Assembly: GCF_001902145.1 (NCBI RefSeq)
Contig: NZ_MRST01000025.1
Location: 186,001 to 250,000, forward strand
DNA from: Pseudomonas fluorescens
GTDB taxonomy: Bacteria; Pseudomonadota; Gammaproteobacteria; Pseudomonadales; Pseudomonadaceae
DNA: 64,000 bases
Reading direction: 5' to 3'
Under the pieces are notes generated by a model. The model did not search any database and was not told where the DNA came from. It worked only from the letters and a program-made list of their open reading frames with translations. The position numbers and the translations under genes were made by a program. Each line of letters opens with the position of its first letter. Positions within the stretch are counted from its first letter, which is position 1. Positions 19,607-28,239 of this stretch are shown here, in pieces.

Positions 19607-19640
19607 AGAACGACCCATAACAATAACTGGAGTTCTACTT

Positions 19641-20648
19641 ATGAAACTGGGTACCACCCTGGCCGCCGCGGCGGCCCTCTCCCTGCTCGCCAGCAGTATC
19701 GCCCTGGCCGCCGACGGCAAGACCTACAAGATCGGCGCGGCCGTCTATGGCCTCAAGGGCCAGTTCATGCAGAACTGGGTCCGCGAGCTCAAGGAACACC
19801 CGGCCGTCAAGGACGGCACCGTGCAGTTGACCGTGTTCGACGGCAACTACGACGCCCTGACCCAGAACAACCAGATCGAAAACATGGTGACCCAACGCTA
19901 CGACGCGATTCTGTTCGTGCCGATTGATACCAAGGCCGGCGTCGGTACCGTCAAGGCCGCCATGAGCAACGACGTGGTGGTCATCGCCTCCAATACGAAA
20001 GTAGCCGATGCCAGCGTGCCGTATGTGGGTAACGACGACGTGGAAGGCGGCCGCCTGCAGGCCCAGGCCATGGTCGACAAGCTCAATGGCAAGGGCAACG
20101 TGGTGATCATCCAGGGCCCGATTGGCCAGTCGGCCCAGATCGACCGGGAAAAAGGCGAGCTGGAAGTGCTGGGCAAACACCCGGACATCAAGATCATCGA
20201 AAAGAAAACCGCCAACTGGGACCGCGCCCAGGCCATGACGCTCACCGAAGATTGGCTCAACGCCCACCCCAAGGGCATCAATGGCGTGATCGCCCAGAAC
20301 GACGACATGGCCCTGGGCGCCGTGCAGGCGCTGAAGTCCCATGGTCTCACCGCCAAGGATGTGCCCGTTACCTCTATCGACGGCATGCCGGATGCGATCC
20401 AGGCGGCAAAAAAGGACGAAGTCACCACTTTCCTCCAGGATGCCCAGGCCCAGTCCCAAGGCGCGCTGGACGTAGCGTTGCGTGCCCTGGCCGGCAAGGA
20501 CTACAAGCCACAATCGGTGATTTGGGAGCGCTATGCCAAGGACGTGAAATGGGATGACGGCACGGCCAAGAACTACATCCTTCCTTGGGTGCCGGTGACC
20601 AATGCCAATGCGGATGCGCTGTACAAGCAAGTCAGCGGCGGTAAGTAA
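19641..20648 (+). CDS. Sugar/polyol ABC transporter substrate-binding protein
   Basis: A 335-residue periplasmic binding protein of the RbsB-like Peripla_BP_4 family. Signal peptide about 1-23 (MKLGTTLAAAAALSLLASS, cleavage after ALA). Mature domain shows DGNYDALTQNNQIENMVTQRYDAI, VGNDDVEGGR, IAQNDDMALGAVQALK and VTSIDGMPDAI. A GGAG site precedes the ATG by about 9 bases. A REP pair follows immediately, probably stabilising the upstream mRNA so that binding protein is made in excess. Confidence 0.92.
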   Translation: MKLGTTLAAAAALSLLASSIALAADGKTYKIGAAVYGLKGQFMQNWVRELKEHPAVKDGTVQLTVFDGNYDALTQNNQIENMVTQRYDAILFVPIDTKAGVGTVKAAMSNDVVVIASNTKVADASVPYVGNDDVEGGRLQAQAMVDKLNGKGNVVIIQGPIGQSAQIDREKGELEVLGKHPDIKIIEKKTANWDRAQAMTLTEDWLNAHPKGINGVIAQNDDMALGAVQALKSHGLTAKDVPVTSIDGMPDAIQAAKKDEVTTFLQDAQAQSQGALDVALRALAGKDYKPQSVIWERYAKDVKWDDGTAKNYILPWVPVTNANADALYKQVSGGK

Positions 20649-20660
20649 ATCCACCTCACC

Positions 20661-20760
20661 TGTAGGAGCGAGCTTGCTCGCGAAAAACTCAAGGACGTCG
20701 CGCGCAGTCAGGCTACCCGCGTCATCGTTGACGCTCTTCGCGAGCAAGCTCGCTCCTACA
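20661..20760. repeat. REP pair inside the polyol operon
   Basis: Left TGTAGGAGCGAGCTTGCTCG and right CGAGCAAGCTCGCTCCTACA, with the GTCATCGTTGACG spacer motif. It lies between the binding-protein gene and the first dehydrogenase gene of the same transcription direction. Confidence 0.92.
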
Positions 20761-20779
20761 TTAATCAATGGAGTTATTC

Positions 20780-21535
20780 ATGTCTGGTTTCTGGAACCAA
20801 GCCTTCGACCTCAGCGGCCGTTGCGCGGTGATCACCGGTGGCGCCGCCGGTATCGGCCTGGCCTGCGCCACCTTGCTGGCGGAGCGCGGTGCCCGCGTGG
20901 CGCTGCTGGACCGCGACCAGGCCGTGGTCGACGTGGCGGCCGGCCTGGGTGCCGAGCACCTGGGCATTGCCGTCGACCTCGGGAGGATCGACCAGATACA
21001 ACCGACCGTCGACAACGTATTCGCGCACTTCCAACGCCTGGATTACCTGATCAACAGCGCAGGCGTGGTGCTGCTGGACAAAGCCATCGCGGTCAGCGAA
21101 AGCGCCTGGGACACCACCCTGGACATCAACCTCAAGGCCAGCTTTTTCATGGCCCAGGCCTGTGCCAGACATATGCTTGCCCAAGGCAGCGGGCGCATCG
21201 TCAACCTGGCGTCCCAGGCCGCCGTGATTGGCCTGGACCGTCACGTCGCCTACTGCGCCAGCAAGGCGGCGATTGTAGGGATGACCAAGGTATTGGCCAT
21301 GGAGTGGGCGCCGCAGATCAACGTCAATGCCATCTCCCCCACCATCGTCGAAACCGCCCTGGGCAAAAAAGCCTGGGCCGGCGAGGTGGGTGAGCGAGCC
21401 AAATTGCAGATCCCGGCGGGGCGCTTTGCCCAGCCGGAAGAAATCGCCGGGCTGGCGCTGTACCTGCTCAGTGATGCCGCACAGATGATCACCGGTGCCA
21501 ACATGGTGATCGACGGCGGCTACAGCATTCAGTAA
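20780..21535 (+). CDS. SDR polyol dehydrogenase, probable D-threitol dehydrogenase-like
   Basis: A 251-residue short-chain dehydrogenase. Seen: cofactor loop TGGAAGIGLA, NSAG, catalytic Ser in VNLASQAAVIG, YCASK active site, and SPTIVETALGKKAW followed by GRFAQPEEIAGLALYLLSDA and the end VIDGGYSIQ. The NLASQ-HVAYCASK-SPTIV-T-LG-KAW pattern resembles mycobacterial D-threitol dehydrogenase DthD from memory; I could not align it. The ATG at 20780 has GGAG seven bases upstream; an ATG at 20768 is less well placed. It presumably oxidises a C4 polyol to erythrulose. Confidence 0.8.
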   Translation: MSGFWNQAFDLSGRCAVITGGAAGIGLACATLLAERGARVALLDRDQAVVDVAAGLGAEHLGIAVDLGRIDQIQPTVDNVFAHFQRLDYLINSAGVVLLDKAIAVSESAWDTTLDINLKASFFMAQACARHMLAQGSGRIVNLASQAAVIGLDRHVAYCASKAAIVGMTKVLAMEWAPQINVNAISPTIVETALGKKAWAGEVGERAKLQIPAGRFAQPEEIAGLALYLLSDAAQMITGANMVIDGGYSIQ

Positions 21536-21562
21536 TTCATCGTTATGTCGTGAGGTTTTGTC

Positions 21563-22678
21563 ATGTCCACCGTCACCGAACGCACACCTGAACAACTCGC
21601 CCCGAGCATCCCGAAAACCATGCAGGCCGTGGTCTGCCACGGCCCGGAAGACTACCGCCTGGAAACCGTCGACGTGCCCACGCCCGGCCCCGACGAGATC
21701 CTCACCAAGGTCGAGCTGTGCGGCATTTGCATGGGCGATATCAAGACCTATCGCGGCGCGCCGTCGTTCTGGGGCGATGCCGAGCAACCGCGCTACGTGA
21801 AGCCGCCGATGATCCCCGGGCATGAGTTCGTGTGCCGCGTGGTCGCCCTTGGCCCTGGCGCCGAGAAGCGCGGCGTGGCCGTGGGTGACCGGGTGATCTC
21901 CGAGCAGATCGTGCCATGCTGGGGGTGCCGCTTCTGTAACCACGGCCAATACTGGATGTGCCAGAAGCACGACCTGTATGGCTTCCAGAACAACGTGCAG
22001 GGCGCCATGGCGCAATACATGATCTTCACCAAGGAAGGCATCATCCACAAAGTGCCGGAATCCATCGCCCCCGATGAAGCAATCCTGATCGAGCCGCTGG
22101 CCTGCTCGCTGCACGCGGCGGAACGTGCCAACGTCGACCATGACGACATTGTGGTGGTCGCCGGTGCCGGCACCCTGGGCCTGGGCATCATCGGCGCGGT
22201 GCGGTTGCGCAACCCGAAAAAGCTCATCGTGCTGGACATGAAACCCGAACGCGCCGCCCTTGCCCTGCGCATGGGCGCCGACGAAGTGTGGAACCCGGCC
22301 GAAGTCGATGTGCTGGCGAAAATTCGCGAGATTACCGATGGCTATGGCTGCGACATTTATATCGAAGCCACCGGGCACCACAAGGCGGTGAACCAGGGCC
22401 TGGCGATGCTGCGCAAGCTGGGACGCTTTGTCGAATTCAGTGTATTCAATGACGAGGCCACGGTGGATTGGTCGATCATCGGCGACCGCAAGGAGCTGGA
22501 TATCCTCGGCTCGCACCTGGGCCCGTATATGTACCCAAGGGCCATCGACTTTATCGGCAACCGCAAGATCGACATGCGCGACGTGGTGACCCACAAGTTT
22601 GCGCTGGCGGATTTCAAGGAAGCGTTTGCAGTGATGGAACGCGGCGATAAATCGCTCAAAGTTGTGCTCGAACCCTGA
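21563..22678 (+). CDS. Zinc-dependent alcohol dehydrogenase, probable erythritol/L-threitol dehydrogenase
   Basis: A 371-residue MDR-superfamily enzyme. Seen: catalytic zinc ligands Cys in ELCGICMGD and His-Glu in PGHEF, structural zinc Cys set in CWGCRFCNHGQYWMC, and nucleotide loop VVAGAGTLGLG. The stretches GPEDYRLE, FWGDA, DRVISEQIVPCW, YGF and TVDWSIIGDRKELD agree closely with my recollection of mycobacterial EltD, the erythritol/L-threitol dehydrogenase. That is the main reason for the tetritol assignment. GAGG precedes the ATG. Xylitol or another polyol remains possible. Confidence 0.82.
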   Translation: MSTVTERTPEQLAPSIPKTMQAVVCHGPEDYRLETVDVPTPGPDEILTKVELCGICMGDIKTYRGAPSFWGDAEQPRYVKPPMIPGHEFVCRVVALGPGAEKRGVAVGDRVISEQIVPCWGCRFCNHGQYWMCQKHDLYGFQNNVQGAMAQYMIFTKEGIIHKVPESIAPDEAILIEPLACSLHAAERANVDHDDIVVVAGAGTLGLGIIGAVRLRNPKKLIVLDMKPERAALALRMGADEVWNPAEVDVLAKIREITDGYGCDIYIEATGHHKAVNQGLAMLRKLGRFVEFSVFNDEATVDWSIIGDRKELDILGSHLGPYMYPRAIDFIGNRKIDMRDVVTHKFALADFKEAFAVMERGDKSLKVVLEP

Positions 22679-22699
22679 ACGTTTACCCAACCGCTTTTA

Positions 22700-22801
22700 C
22701 TGTAGGAGCGAGCTTGCTCGCGAAGAACTCAAGGCCGCCACGTTGAATCAGACAGCCCGCGTCATCGTTGACGTTTTTCGCGAGCAAGCTCGCTCCTACA
22801 G
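22700..22801. repeat. Second REP pair inside the polyol operon
   Basis: CTGTAGGAGCGAGCTTGCTC to its inverted partner ending CTCGCTCCTACAG, carrying the same GTCATCGTTGACG spacer motif as 20661-20760. It separates the dehydrogenase genes from the kinase genes. Confidence 0.92.
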
Positions 22802-22828
22802 TTAATAAAAACAACAGGAACCCGCGTT

Positions 22829-23830
22829 ATGAATCGAGTCATCAACGATCCCGACCAAGTGGTCGAAGACATGCTGCGCGGCATCCTGGTCGCGCACCCC
22901 GAACTGCGCCAGTACGAAAGCAACCCACGGGTCATCGTCAAGGCCAGGCCGTCCGCCAAGGGCCGCGTCGGCATTGTCACCGGCGGCGGCTCCGGGCACG
23001 AGCCGGCGTTCCTCGGCTATGTTGGCCCAGGCCTGGTGGATGCGGTGGCCGTCGGCGAGATTTTTTCCTCGCCCACCGCCAAGAGCTTTTTCGATGCCTT
23101 CCGCGCCGCCGACCACGGTGCAGGTGTTGCGTGCCTGTATGGCAACTACGCGGGCGACAACATGAACGTGAAGCTGGCGATGAAAATGGCCGCCAGCAAA
23201 GACATGCGCATCCGCACCGTAGTCGCCAACGACGACGTGGCCTCCGCACCCAAGGCCGATATTGCCAAGCGTCGCGGCGTGGCCGGGGAGATCTTCATGT
23301 GGAAGATCGGCGGTGCCGCCGCTGCCCAGCATTACGACCTGGACGGCGTGATTCGGGTGGCGCAGAAAACCGTCGACCACTGCCGCTCGATTGGTATCGG
23401 CCTTACGCCCTGCACGATCGCCGCGGTGGGCAAGCCGAACTTCCAGATTCCCGACGGCCAGATGGAGCTGGGTATCGGCCATCATGGCGAACCGGGCATC
23501 GAAGTCATCCCGATTGAACCGGCCGCCGCCATGGCCGAGCGCATGCTGGCGCCGATCCTCGCCGACCGCGATTTCAGCCAGGACGACAGCGTGGTGGTGC
23601 TGGTCTCAGGCCTGGGCGCCACCCCGGTGATGGAGTTGTATATTTTCTACGCCGAGGTTGAAAAACAGCTCAAGGCCAAAGGTTTGAAGATTCACCGTTG
23701 CTACGTGGGCAACTACTTCACGTCCCTGGAGATGATGGGCGTGACCTTGACCCTGCTTGGCCTCGACGCTGAGCTGAAAACCTTGATCGACCAACCCTGC
23801 CGCTCCATCGGCATGACCCAGGCGGAGTGA
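22829..23830 (+). CDS. DhaK-family kinase subunit (dihydroxyacetone/erythrulose binding)
   Basis: A 333-residue DhaK-domain protein that binds a short ketose covalently through a histidine. Seen: GIVTGGGSGHEPAFLGYVG, LYGNYAGDNMNVK (nucleotide/ketose loop), RRGVAGEIFMWKIGGAAA, and the hemiaminal-forming His in MELGIGHHGEPGIE (His218 or 219). Length fits DhaK (about 330-356). In the tetritol context the substrate is probably erythrulose, giving erythrulose-4-phosphate, as in the DerK/LerK enzymes. The DhaL subunit follows after 3 bp. Confidence 0.88.
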   Translation: MNRVINDPDQVVEDMLRGILVAHPELRQYESNPRVIVKARPSAKGRVGIVTGGGSGHEPAFLGYVGPGLVDAVAVGEIFSSPTAKSFFDAFRAADHGAGVACLYGNYAGDNMNVKLAMKMAASKDMRIRTVVANDDVASAPKADIAKRRGVAGEIFMWKIGGAAAAQHYDLDGVIRVAQKTVDHCRSIGIGLTPCTIAAVGKPNFQIPDGQMELGIGHHGEPGIEVIPIEPAAAMAERMLAPILADRDFSQDDSVVVLVSGLGATPVMELYIFYAEVEKQLKAKGLKIHRCYVGNYFTSLEMMGVTLTLLGLDAELKTLIDQPCRSIGMTQAE

Positions 23831-23833
23831 ATC

Positions 23834-24478
23834 ATGAGCCAGCATTTTTCTACCCATGACGGTAGCGCCATTGTCGCCGACCTGGTCAGCGTCATCGTGG
23901 CCAACCGGGAGTACCTCAGCGAAGTCGACGGCGCCATCGGCGATGGCGACCATGGCATCAACATGGCCAAGGGCTTTGCCCATTGCGGCCGCACGATCGA
24001 AGGTCGCCAACTGACCCTGGCCGAAGCCCTGGACGAGCTGACCCTGAGCCTGATGGAAGGCATCGGCGGCTCCATGGGCCCGTTGTATGGCAGCCTGTTT
24101 ATCGGCATGGCCGACGAAGTGCGCGGCAGTGAAGACATCGACGCCGCCACCTTCGCCCACCTGCTGCGCGGCGGCTTGACCTCATTGCAGGACATCACCG
24201 AAGCGGGGGTGGGCGACAAGTGCTTGATGGATACATTGATTCCGGCGGTGGAAGCCTTTGAACGGGCGCATGCAGCGGCGCGTTCTTTCAGCGATGCACT
24301 CGATGCGATGAAAACCGCCGCCTCTCAAGGGCGAGATTCGACCAAGGACCTGGTGGCCAAGATTGGCCGGGCCAGCCGCCTGGGAGAGCGTTCGCTTGGG
24401 GTGTTGGATGCGGGGGCGGTGTCGTGCTGCCTGATCCTCACGCAGTTGGCGGACTCCATTGAGCCCCGTCTAACCTGA
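23834..24478 (+). CDS. DhaL-family kinase subunit (nucleotide binding)
   Basis: A 214-residue DhaL-domain protein that carries the nucleotide and Mg2+. Seen: the DGAIGDGDHGINMAKG loop with the Mg-binding aspartates, GGSMGPLYGSLF, EAGVGDKCLMDTLIPA and the terminal RASRLGERSLGVLDAGA motif. No DhaM phosphotransfer partner is encoded in the window, so the pair either uses ATP directly or depends on a PTS protein encoded elsewhere. Last gene of the operon; it converges with the FAD oxidoreductase gene. Confidence 0.9.
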   Translation: MSQHFSTHDGSAIVADLVSVIVANREYLSEVDGAIGDGDHGINMAKGFAHCGRTIEGRQLTLAEALDELTLSLMEGIGGSMGPLYGSLFIGMADEVRGSEDIDAATFAHLLRGGLTSLQDITEAGVGDKCLMDTLIPAVEAFERAHAAARSFSDALDAMKTAASQGRDSTKDLVAKIGRASRLGERSLGVLDAGAVSCCLILTQLADSIEPRLT

Positions 24479-24494
24479 CCATCAAATAAGCCAC

Positions 24495-25820
24495 TCAAGA
24501 CGACAACATTTTGTGAGGCCGAAGAAAACTGACCATTCGCGCCGACAGCATGGCCAGTCGGGCGAGGTCACGTTTATGCAGATAGCGGGTAGGAAAGGCA
24601 TTGTGCTTGAACTGAGTCAACTTCATGAAGTCGTGGTTGATTCGCAAAAAGTCATCGCTAATGGCTTTCCCTGTCCGGATGGTTTGTACCAGCCCATGCC
24701 CGTTCCAACCGTATGCGGTATACACCGGCACGGGTGCTGTGGACTTACGGAATATCGGCAAACCTGAACGGGTAATGTCAAATTCTTCGGCCCAAAAGAA
24801 CTCAGGCCGTAGATCATCACGATGAGGGAATACTTCGCACATCCTCTGTTGCAGGCGCTTGATAATCATCTCGTTAGTCAATCGATGGCTGGTACCCAGT
24901 GCGCCAAACAGCAAGCGATCGTGCTCATAGGGGCGAAAATAATCGATCTGCAGCCGCGTGTCATAGACGGGCATGCCCGTCGGCAGTAATGAGCGAATAC
25001 CGCCTTCGATCGGCGGTGTTGCCGCTAGATAGGAGTGCAATGAGAGGGTCATTGCATCTTCCTGCGACTGAAGCAAACTGGTATCCGCATGCACGGCTAA
25101 CACGACAGCCTTGCGTGCCACGATGCTGGCGTCGACACCCATTACCTCTGTTCCATTCGATACCGCGCGCAAAGACAACACCGGACTGTTTTCATAAGCC
25201 TTGCCTCCCCCTTGCAGAAAAGCGCGCAGGAGACCACGTATCAGTTTCTGCGGGTGGATTTGCCCGCCGAGATTATCCAGCAGTGCTCCGTGATAAATCG
25301 GCGAATGAAGATGGGATTGCAACTCGTGGGGGTCCAGAATATGGGCGCCGTGCTCACCCAACAGGTGACGGGCAGCCAACTCGTCCGTCAGTACGCGGAC
25401 ATGGGCTGGATGCATCGCTGCCGTCAGGTGTCCATGCTGGCGATCAGCAAGAATTCGATGGGTATCAAGCAAGTTATCCAACAGCTCAATTGCCTCCTGT
25501 GAGGAAAACCGCCATAGCCAGCGGGCGTCCTCCCGAGGCAGGGCACAGAGCATTTTCTGAGCCTTCCAACGGGCCATGCCTGGCGTCACCTGGCCACCAT
25601 TACGCCCGGAAGCACGCCCTCCGATCTGGGCTTTTTCCAGCAATACGGTTTCGACGCCAAAAGAGGACAAATGTAACGCTGTAGACAAGCCCAGCAACCC
25701 TCCTCCGACTACAACGACATCTGCGCTAACCGGATCGTGCAGCTTTGGCATTTCGTGCAAGTCAGATAATCCAAGAGGGTAGATACAAGCATCAACCTGG
25801 CCTGGCAATGGAAGATCCAT
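24495..25820 (-). CDS. FAD-dependent oxidoreductase, DadA/PuuB-like amine oxidase
   Basis: A 441-residue flavoprotein of the DAO family. Seen: Rossmann dinucleotide motif VVVVGGGLLGLSTALHLSSFG preceded by about 33 extra residues, then the adenine-ribose Glu in LLEKAQIG, RASGRNGGQVTPGM (the GASGRNGG-type loop of gamma-glutamylputrescine oxidases) and the C-terminal GWNGHGLVQTIRTGKAIS FAD contact. Base composition is less GC-rich than its neighbours. The ATG at 25820 is used. No adjacent substrate-defining gene, so the amine or amino acid oxidised is unknown. A second protein of this type is encoded at 48145-49437. Confidence 0.8.
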   Translation of the reverse strand: MDLPLPGQVDACIYPLGLSDLHEMPKLHDPVSADVVVVGGGLLGLSTALHLSSFGVETVLLEKAQIGGRASGRNGGQVTPGMARWKAQKMLCALPREDARWLWRFSSQEAIELLDNLLDTHRILADRQHGHLTAAMHPAHVRVLTDELAARHLLGEHGAHILDPHELQSHLHSPIYHGALLDNLGGQIHPQKLIRGLLRAFLQGGGKAYENSPVLSLRAVSNGTEVMGVDASIVARKAVVLAVHADTSLLQSQEDAMTLSLHSYLAATPPIEGGIRSLLPTGMPVYDTRLQIDYFRPYEHDRLLFGALGTSHRLTNEMIIKRLQQRMCEVFPHRDDLRPEFFWAEEFDITRSGLPIFRKSTAPVPVYTAYGWNGHGLVQTIRTGKAISDDFLRINHDFMKLTQFKHNAFPTRYLHKRDLARLAMLSARMVSFLRPHKMLSS

Positions 25821-26252
25821 CAAGTTGCCCTACTTTTTCCTTACAAAGCAAAAGCATGCGGCAAGACAACTACTTTGGTTTTGCCATACGTAGTGCTTGG
25901 TCAAGGGTTGACGAGGCAGTGTTGGCATCGCCGGAACAGGGCATGCTTTTCACCAGTTCGATCCACTCGAAACCAAAAGGAAGGGGTACCGATGCTGCTC
26001 GTATGCTCGCTGTCCAGCTGCGATGCATTTGAGTAATAACGCGTTGATACTGACATTCAATGCCAGTGATCAAAAGGGACACCTTCCTTGGCCTGAGTCC
26101 GATCCGCTAGTGATAGAACATAGCCTAGATTGCAAGCGATACAAGGATGGGGCATGGACATTCTAGAAAAGACTTGGAATTGCGAAAGTACTTGGCCGGG
26201 CAGACACCAGCGGGCTTGCTCGCGCCCACTGGATAATGGCCTACATACTGGG
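25821..26252. other. Intergenic stretch with a stray half REP
   Basis: About 430 bp of lower GC without a supportable gene. Both strands carry only short frames with no recognisable features. A degenerate REP half unit (AGCGGGCTTGCTCGCG) sits near 26209-26229, just past the sohB stop codon. Confidence 0.45.
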
Positions 26253-27278
26253 TTACCAGAACCGTTGCTGGGTCAAGCGGCTCCACCAGGTCAACAGCAC
26301 CCGGTCCACCGAACCGCTGGCCGCCAGGCCCACGCGCTCTTGCAGGCTCTTACGCTCGGCATAGTGCAGGTGGAACACTTCGGCGGTCTTGGCCTTGGTG
26401 GCCAGGTATTCATCGCTGGTTTGCAACTCATCGACCAGTTGTTTGTCGAGAGCGGCAACCCCCAACCACACTTCGCCAGTGGCCACCTCGTCAATCGCCA
26501 ACTGCGGGCGGTAACGCGAGACGAAGTTCTTGAACAACTGATGGGTGATGTCCAGGTCTTCCTGGAACTTCTCCCGGCCTTTCTCGGTGTTTTCGCCAAA
26601 CACAGTGAGCGTGCGCTTGTATTCACCGGCGGTCAGCACTTCAAAGTCGATGTCGTGTTTTTTCAGCAGGCGATTGACGTTGGGCAACTGCGCCACCACG
26701 CCAATGGAACCGAGAATCGCAAAAGGGGCGCTGATGATCTTCTCGCCGATGCACGCCATCATGTAGCCGCCGCTGGCCGCGACTTTGTCGATGCACACGG
26801 TCAACGGCACGCCGGCCTGGCGGATACGCGCCAGTTGCGAGGAGGCCAGGCCATAGCTGTGCACCATGCCGCCGCCGCTTTCCAGGCGCAGCACCACCTC
26901 ATCCTTGGGCGTGGCCAGGCTCAGCAGTGCGGTGATTTCATGGCGCAGGCTTTCGGTGGCCGAAGCCTTGATGTCACCGTCGAAATCCAGCACGAATACC
27001 CGTGGCTTGGGCTCGGGTTTCTTCTTCTCTTTCTTCTTTTCAGCTTTGCTTTCGGACTTGCGCAGGGCCTTGAGCTGGTCCTTGTCGAGCAGGCTGGACT
27101 CCAGGCGCTCACGCAAGCCCTTGTAAAAATCATTCAGCTTGCTGACCTGCAATTGGCCGGCGGATTTACGACGACCTTTGTTGCGCAGTGCTGCAAAGCT
27201 GATCAGTACCACCAGAATAGCGACCACCAGGGTGACGGTCTTCGCCAGAAAGCTCGCGTATTCGGCCAGAAAATCCAT
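26253..27278 (-). CDS. sohB: SohB-type periplasmic serine protease (peptidase S49)
   Basis: A 341-residue membrane-anchored protease related to signal peptide peptidase. The N-terminal anchor (YASFLAKTVTLVVAILVVLI, about 6-27) is followed by a charged Lys/Glu-rich linker (about 75-93) and the S49 domain. The catalytic Ser is in FAILGSIGVVAQLP and the Lys in CIDKVAASGGYMMAC. ATG at 27278 has a very strong AAGGAG upstream. Length is close to E. coli SohB (349). Monocistronic. Confidence 0.93.
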   Translation of the reverse strand: MDFLAEYASFLAKTVTLVVAILVVLISFAALRNKGRRKSAGQLQVSKLNDFYKGLRERLESSLLDKDQLKALRKSESKAEKKKEKKKPEPKPRVFVLDFDGDIKASATESLRHEITALLSLATPKDEVVLRLESGGGMVHSYGLASSQLARIRQAGVPLTVCIDKVAASGGYMMACIGEKIISAPFAILGSIGVVAQLPNVNRLLKKHDIDFEVLTAGEYKRTLTVFGENTEKGREKFQEDLDITHQLFKNFVSRYRPQLAIDEVATGEVWLGVAALDKQLVDELQTSDEYLATKAKTAEVFHLHYAERKSLQERVGLAASGSVDRVLLTWWSRLTQQRFW

Positions 27279-27472
27279 ATGTCTCCTTAAAAAATGCACT
27301 GCGCCAGGCGCGGATGGCCCCAGCATACCGACGCCACTGCGAAGGAGCCAGTGATCAAACCGCCAGCAGGCGGGCTCCAACGCGCTTTTAAAACAAGCGT
27401 ATGTTTTTTCATTGACAGCTCGCAGGCATCCTCATAACCTCGCCAGACTTTCAACGTACCGGGAAAACGGAC

Positions 27473-28183
27473 GTGGGCAGCATTTATCTGATTCGACATG
27501 GCCAGGCTTCCTTCGGTGCAGACGACTATGACGTCCTCTCGCCCGTTGGCGTGGAACAAGCGCAAGTGCTCGGTCGCCACCTGGCAGACCTGGGCATTGC
27601 GTTTGACCGCTGCATCGCCGGTGATCTGCGTCGCCAGCAGCACACCGCCAGCGCCACGTTCGACCAGTACAGCGCCCTGGGCTTGCCGGTTCCGGTGCTG
27701 GAAACAGACAGCGCGTTCAACGAGTTCGACGGCGAGGCGATCATTCGCGGCCTGTTACCCGACCTGCTCAGCAGTGAACCGGATGCCGTGCACATCCTGC
27801 GCAATGGCCCGCAGAACCGCCGCGAGTTCCAGCGCATTTTCGCCCTGATCATCGAACGCTGGCTGGCCGGCACCTATGATCCGCCCGGGCTGGAAAGCTG
27901 GCTGGGGTTTGTCGAGCGGGTCCAGGGTGGCTTGCAGCGCATCCTGGAAGCCGCGAACCACACCGACAAAATCGCCGTATTCACCTCCGGCGGCACCATC
28001 ACCGCCCTGCTCCACCTGATTACCCGAATGCCTGCCGCCCAGGCCTTCGAAATGAACTGGCAAATTGTTAACACCTCGCTCAACCAACTCAAGTTCCGTG
28101 GTCGCGAGGTGGCACTGGCTTCCTTCAACAGTCACGCCCACTTGCAACTGTTGAAGGCGCCGCAGCTCATCACTTTCCGATGA
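27473..28183 (+). CDS. Histidine phosphatase family protein
   Basis: A 236-residue phosphoglycerate mutase-like phosphatase starting at GTG. Seen: the phosphohistidine motif YLIRHGQASFG, CIAGDLRRQQHTA (second Arg), FNEFDGE, and the C-terminal VFTSGGTITALLHL segment. The usual second catalytic His position here reads TSGG where many members have SHGG, so activity may be altered. Four-base-pair spacing to no neighbour; it precedes an SCP2 protein by 56 bp and could be co-transcribed with it. Confidence 0.85.
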   Translation: MGSIYLIRHGQASFGADDYDVLSPVGVEQAQVLGRHLADLGIAFDRCIAGDLRRQQHTASATFDQYSALGLPVPVLETDSAFNEFDGEAIIRGLLPDLLSSEPDAVHILRNGPQNRREFQRIFALIIERWLAGTYDPPGLESWLGFVERVQGGLQRILEAANHTDKIAVFTSGGTITALLHLITRMPAAQAFEMNWQIVNTSLNQLKFRGREVALASFNSHAHLQLLKAPQLITFR

Positions 28184-28239
28184 ACTGCGGCCAACCGTGA
28201 CCCCAAGGTCACTGGACTCTACCCTTAAGGATCGAAACC

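Noticed and set aside
25870..26082. A 70-codon minus-strand frame upstream of the FAD oxidoreductase gene
   Set aside because: No recognisable domain, no good ribosome-binding site, and irregular composition; kept only as part of the intergenic description.
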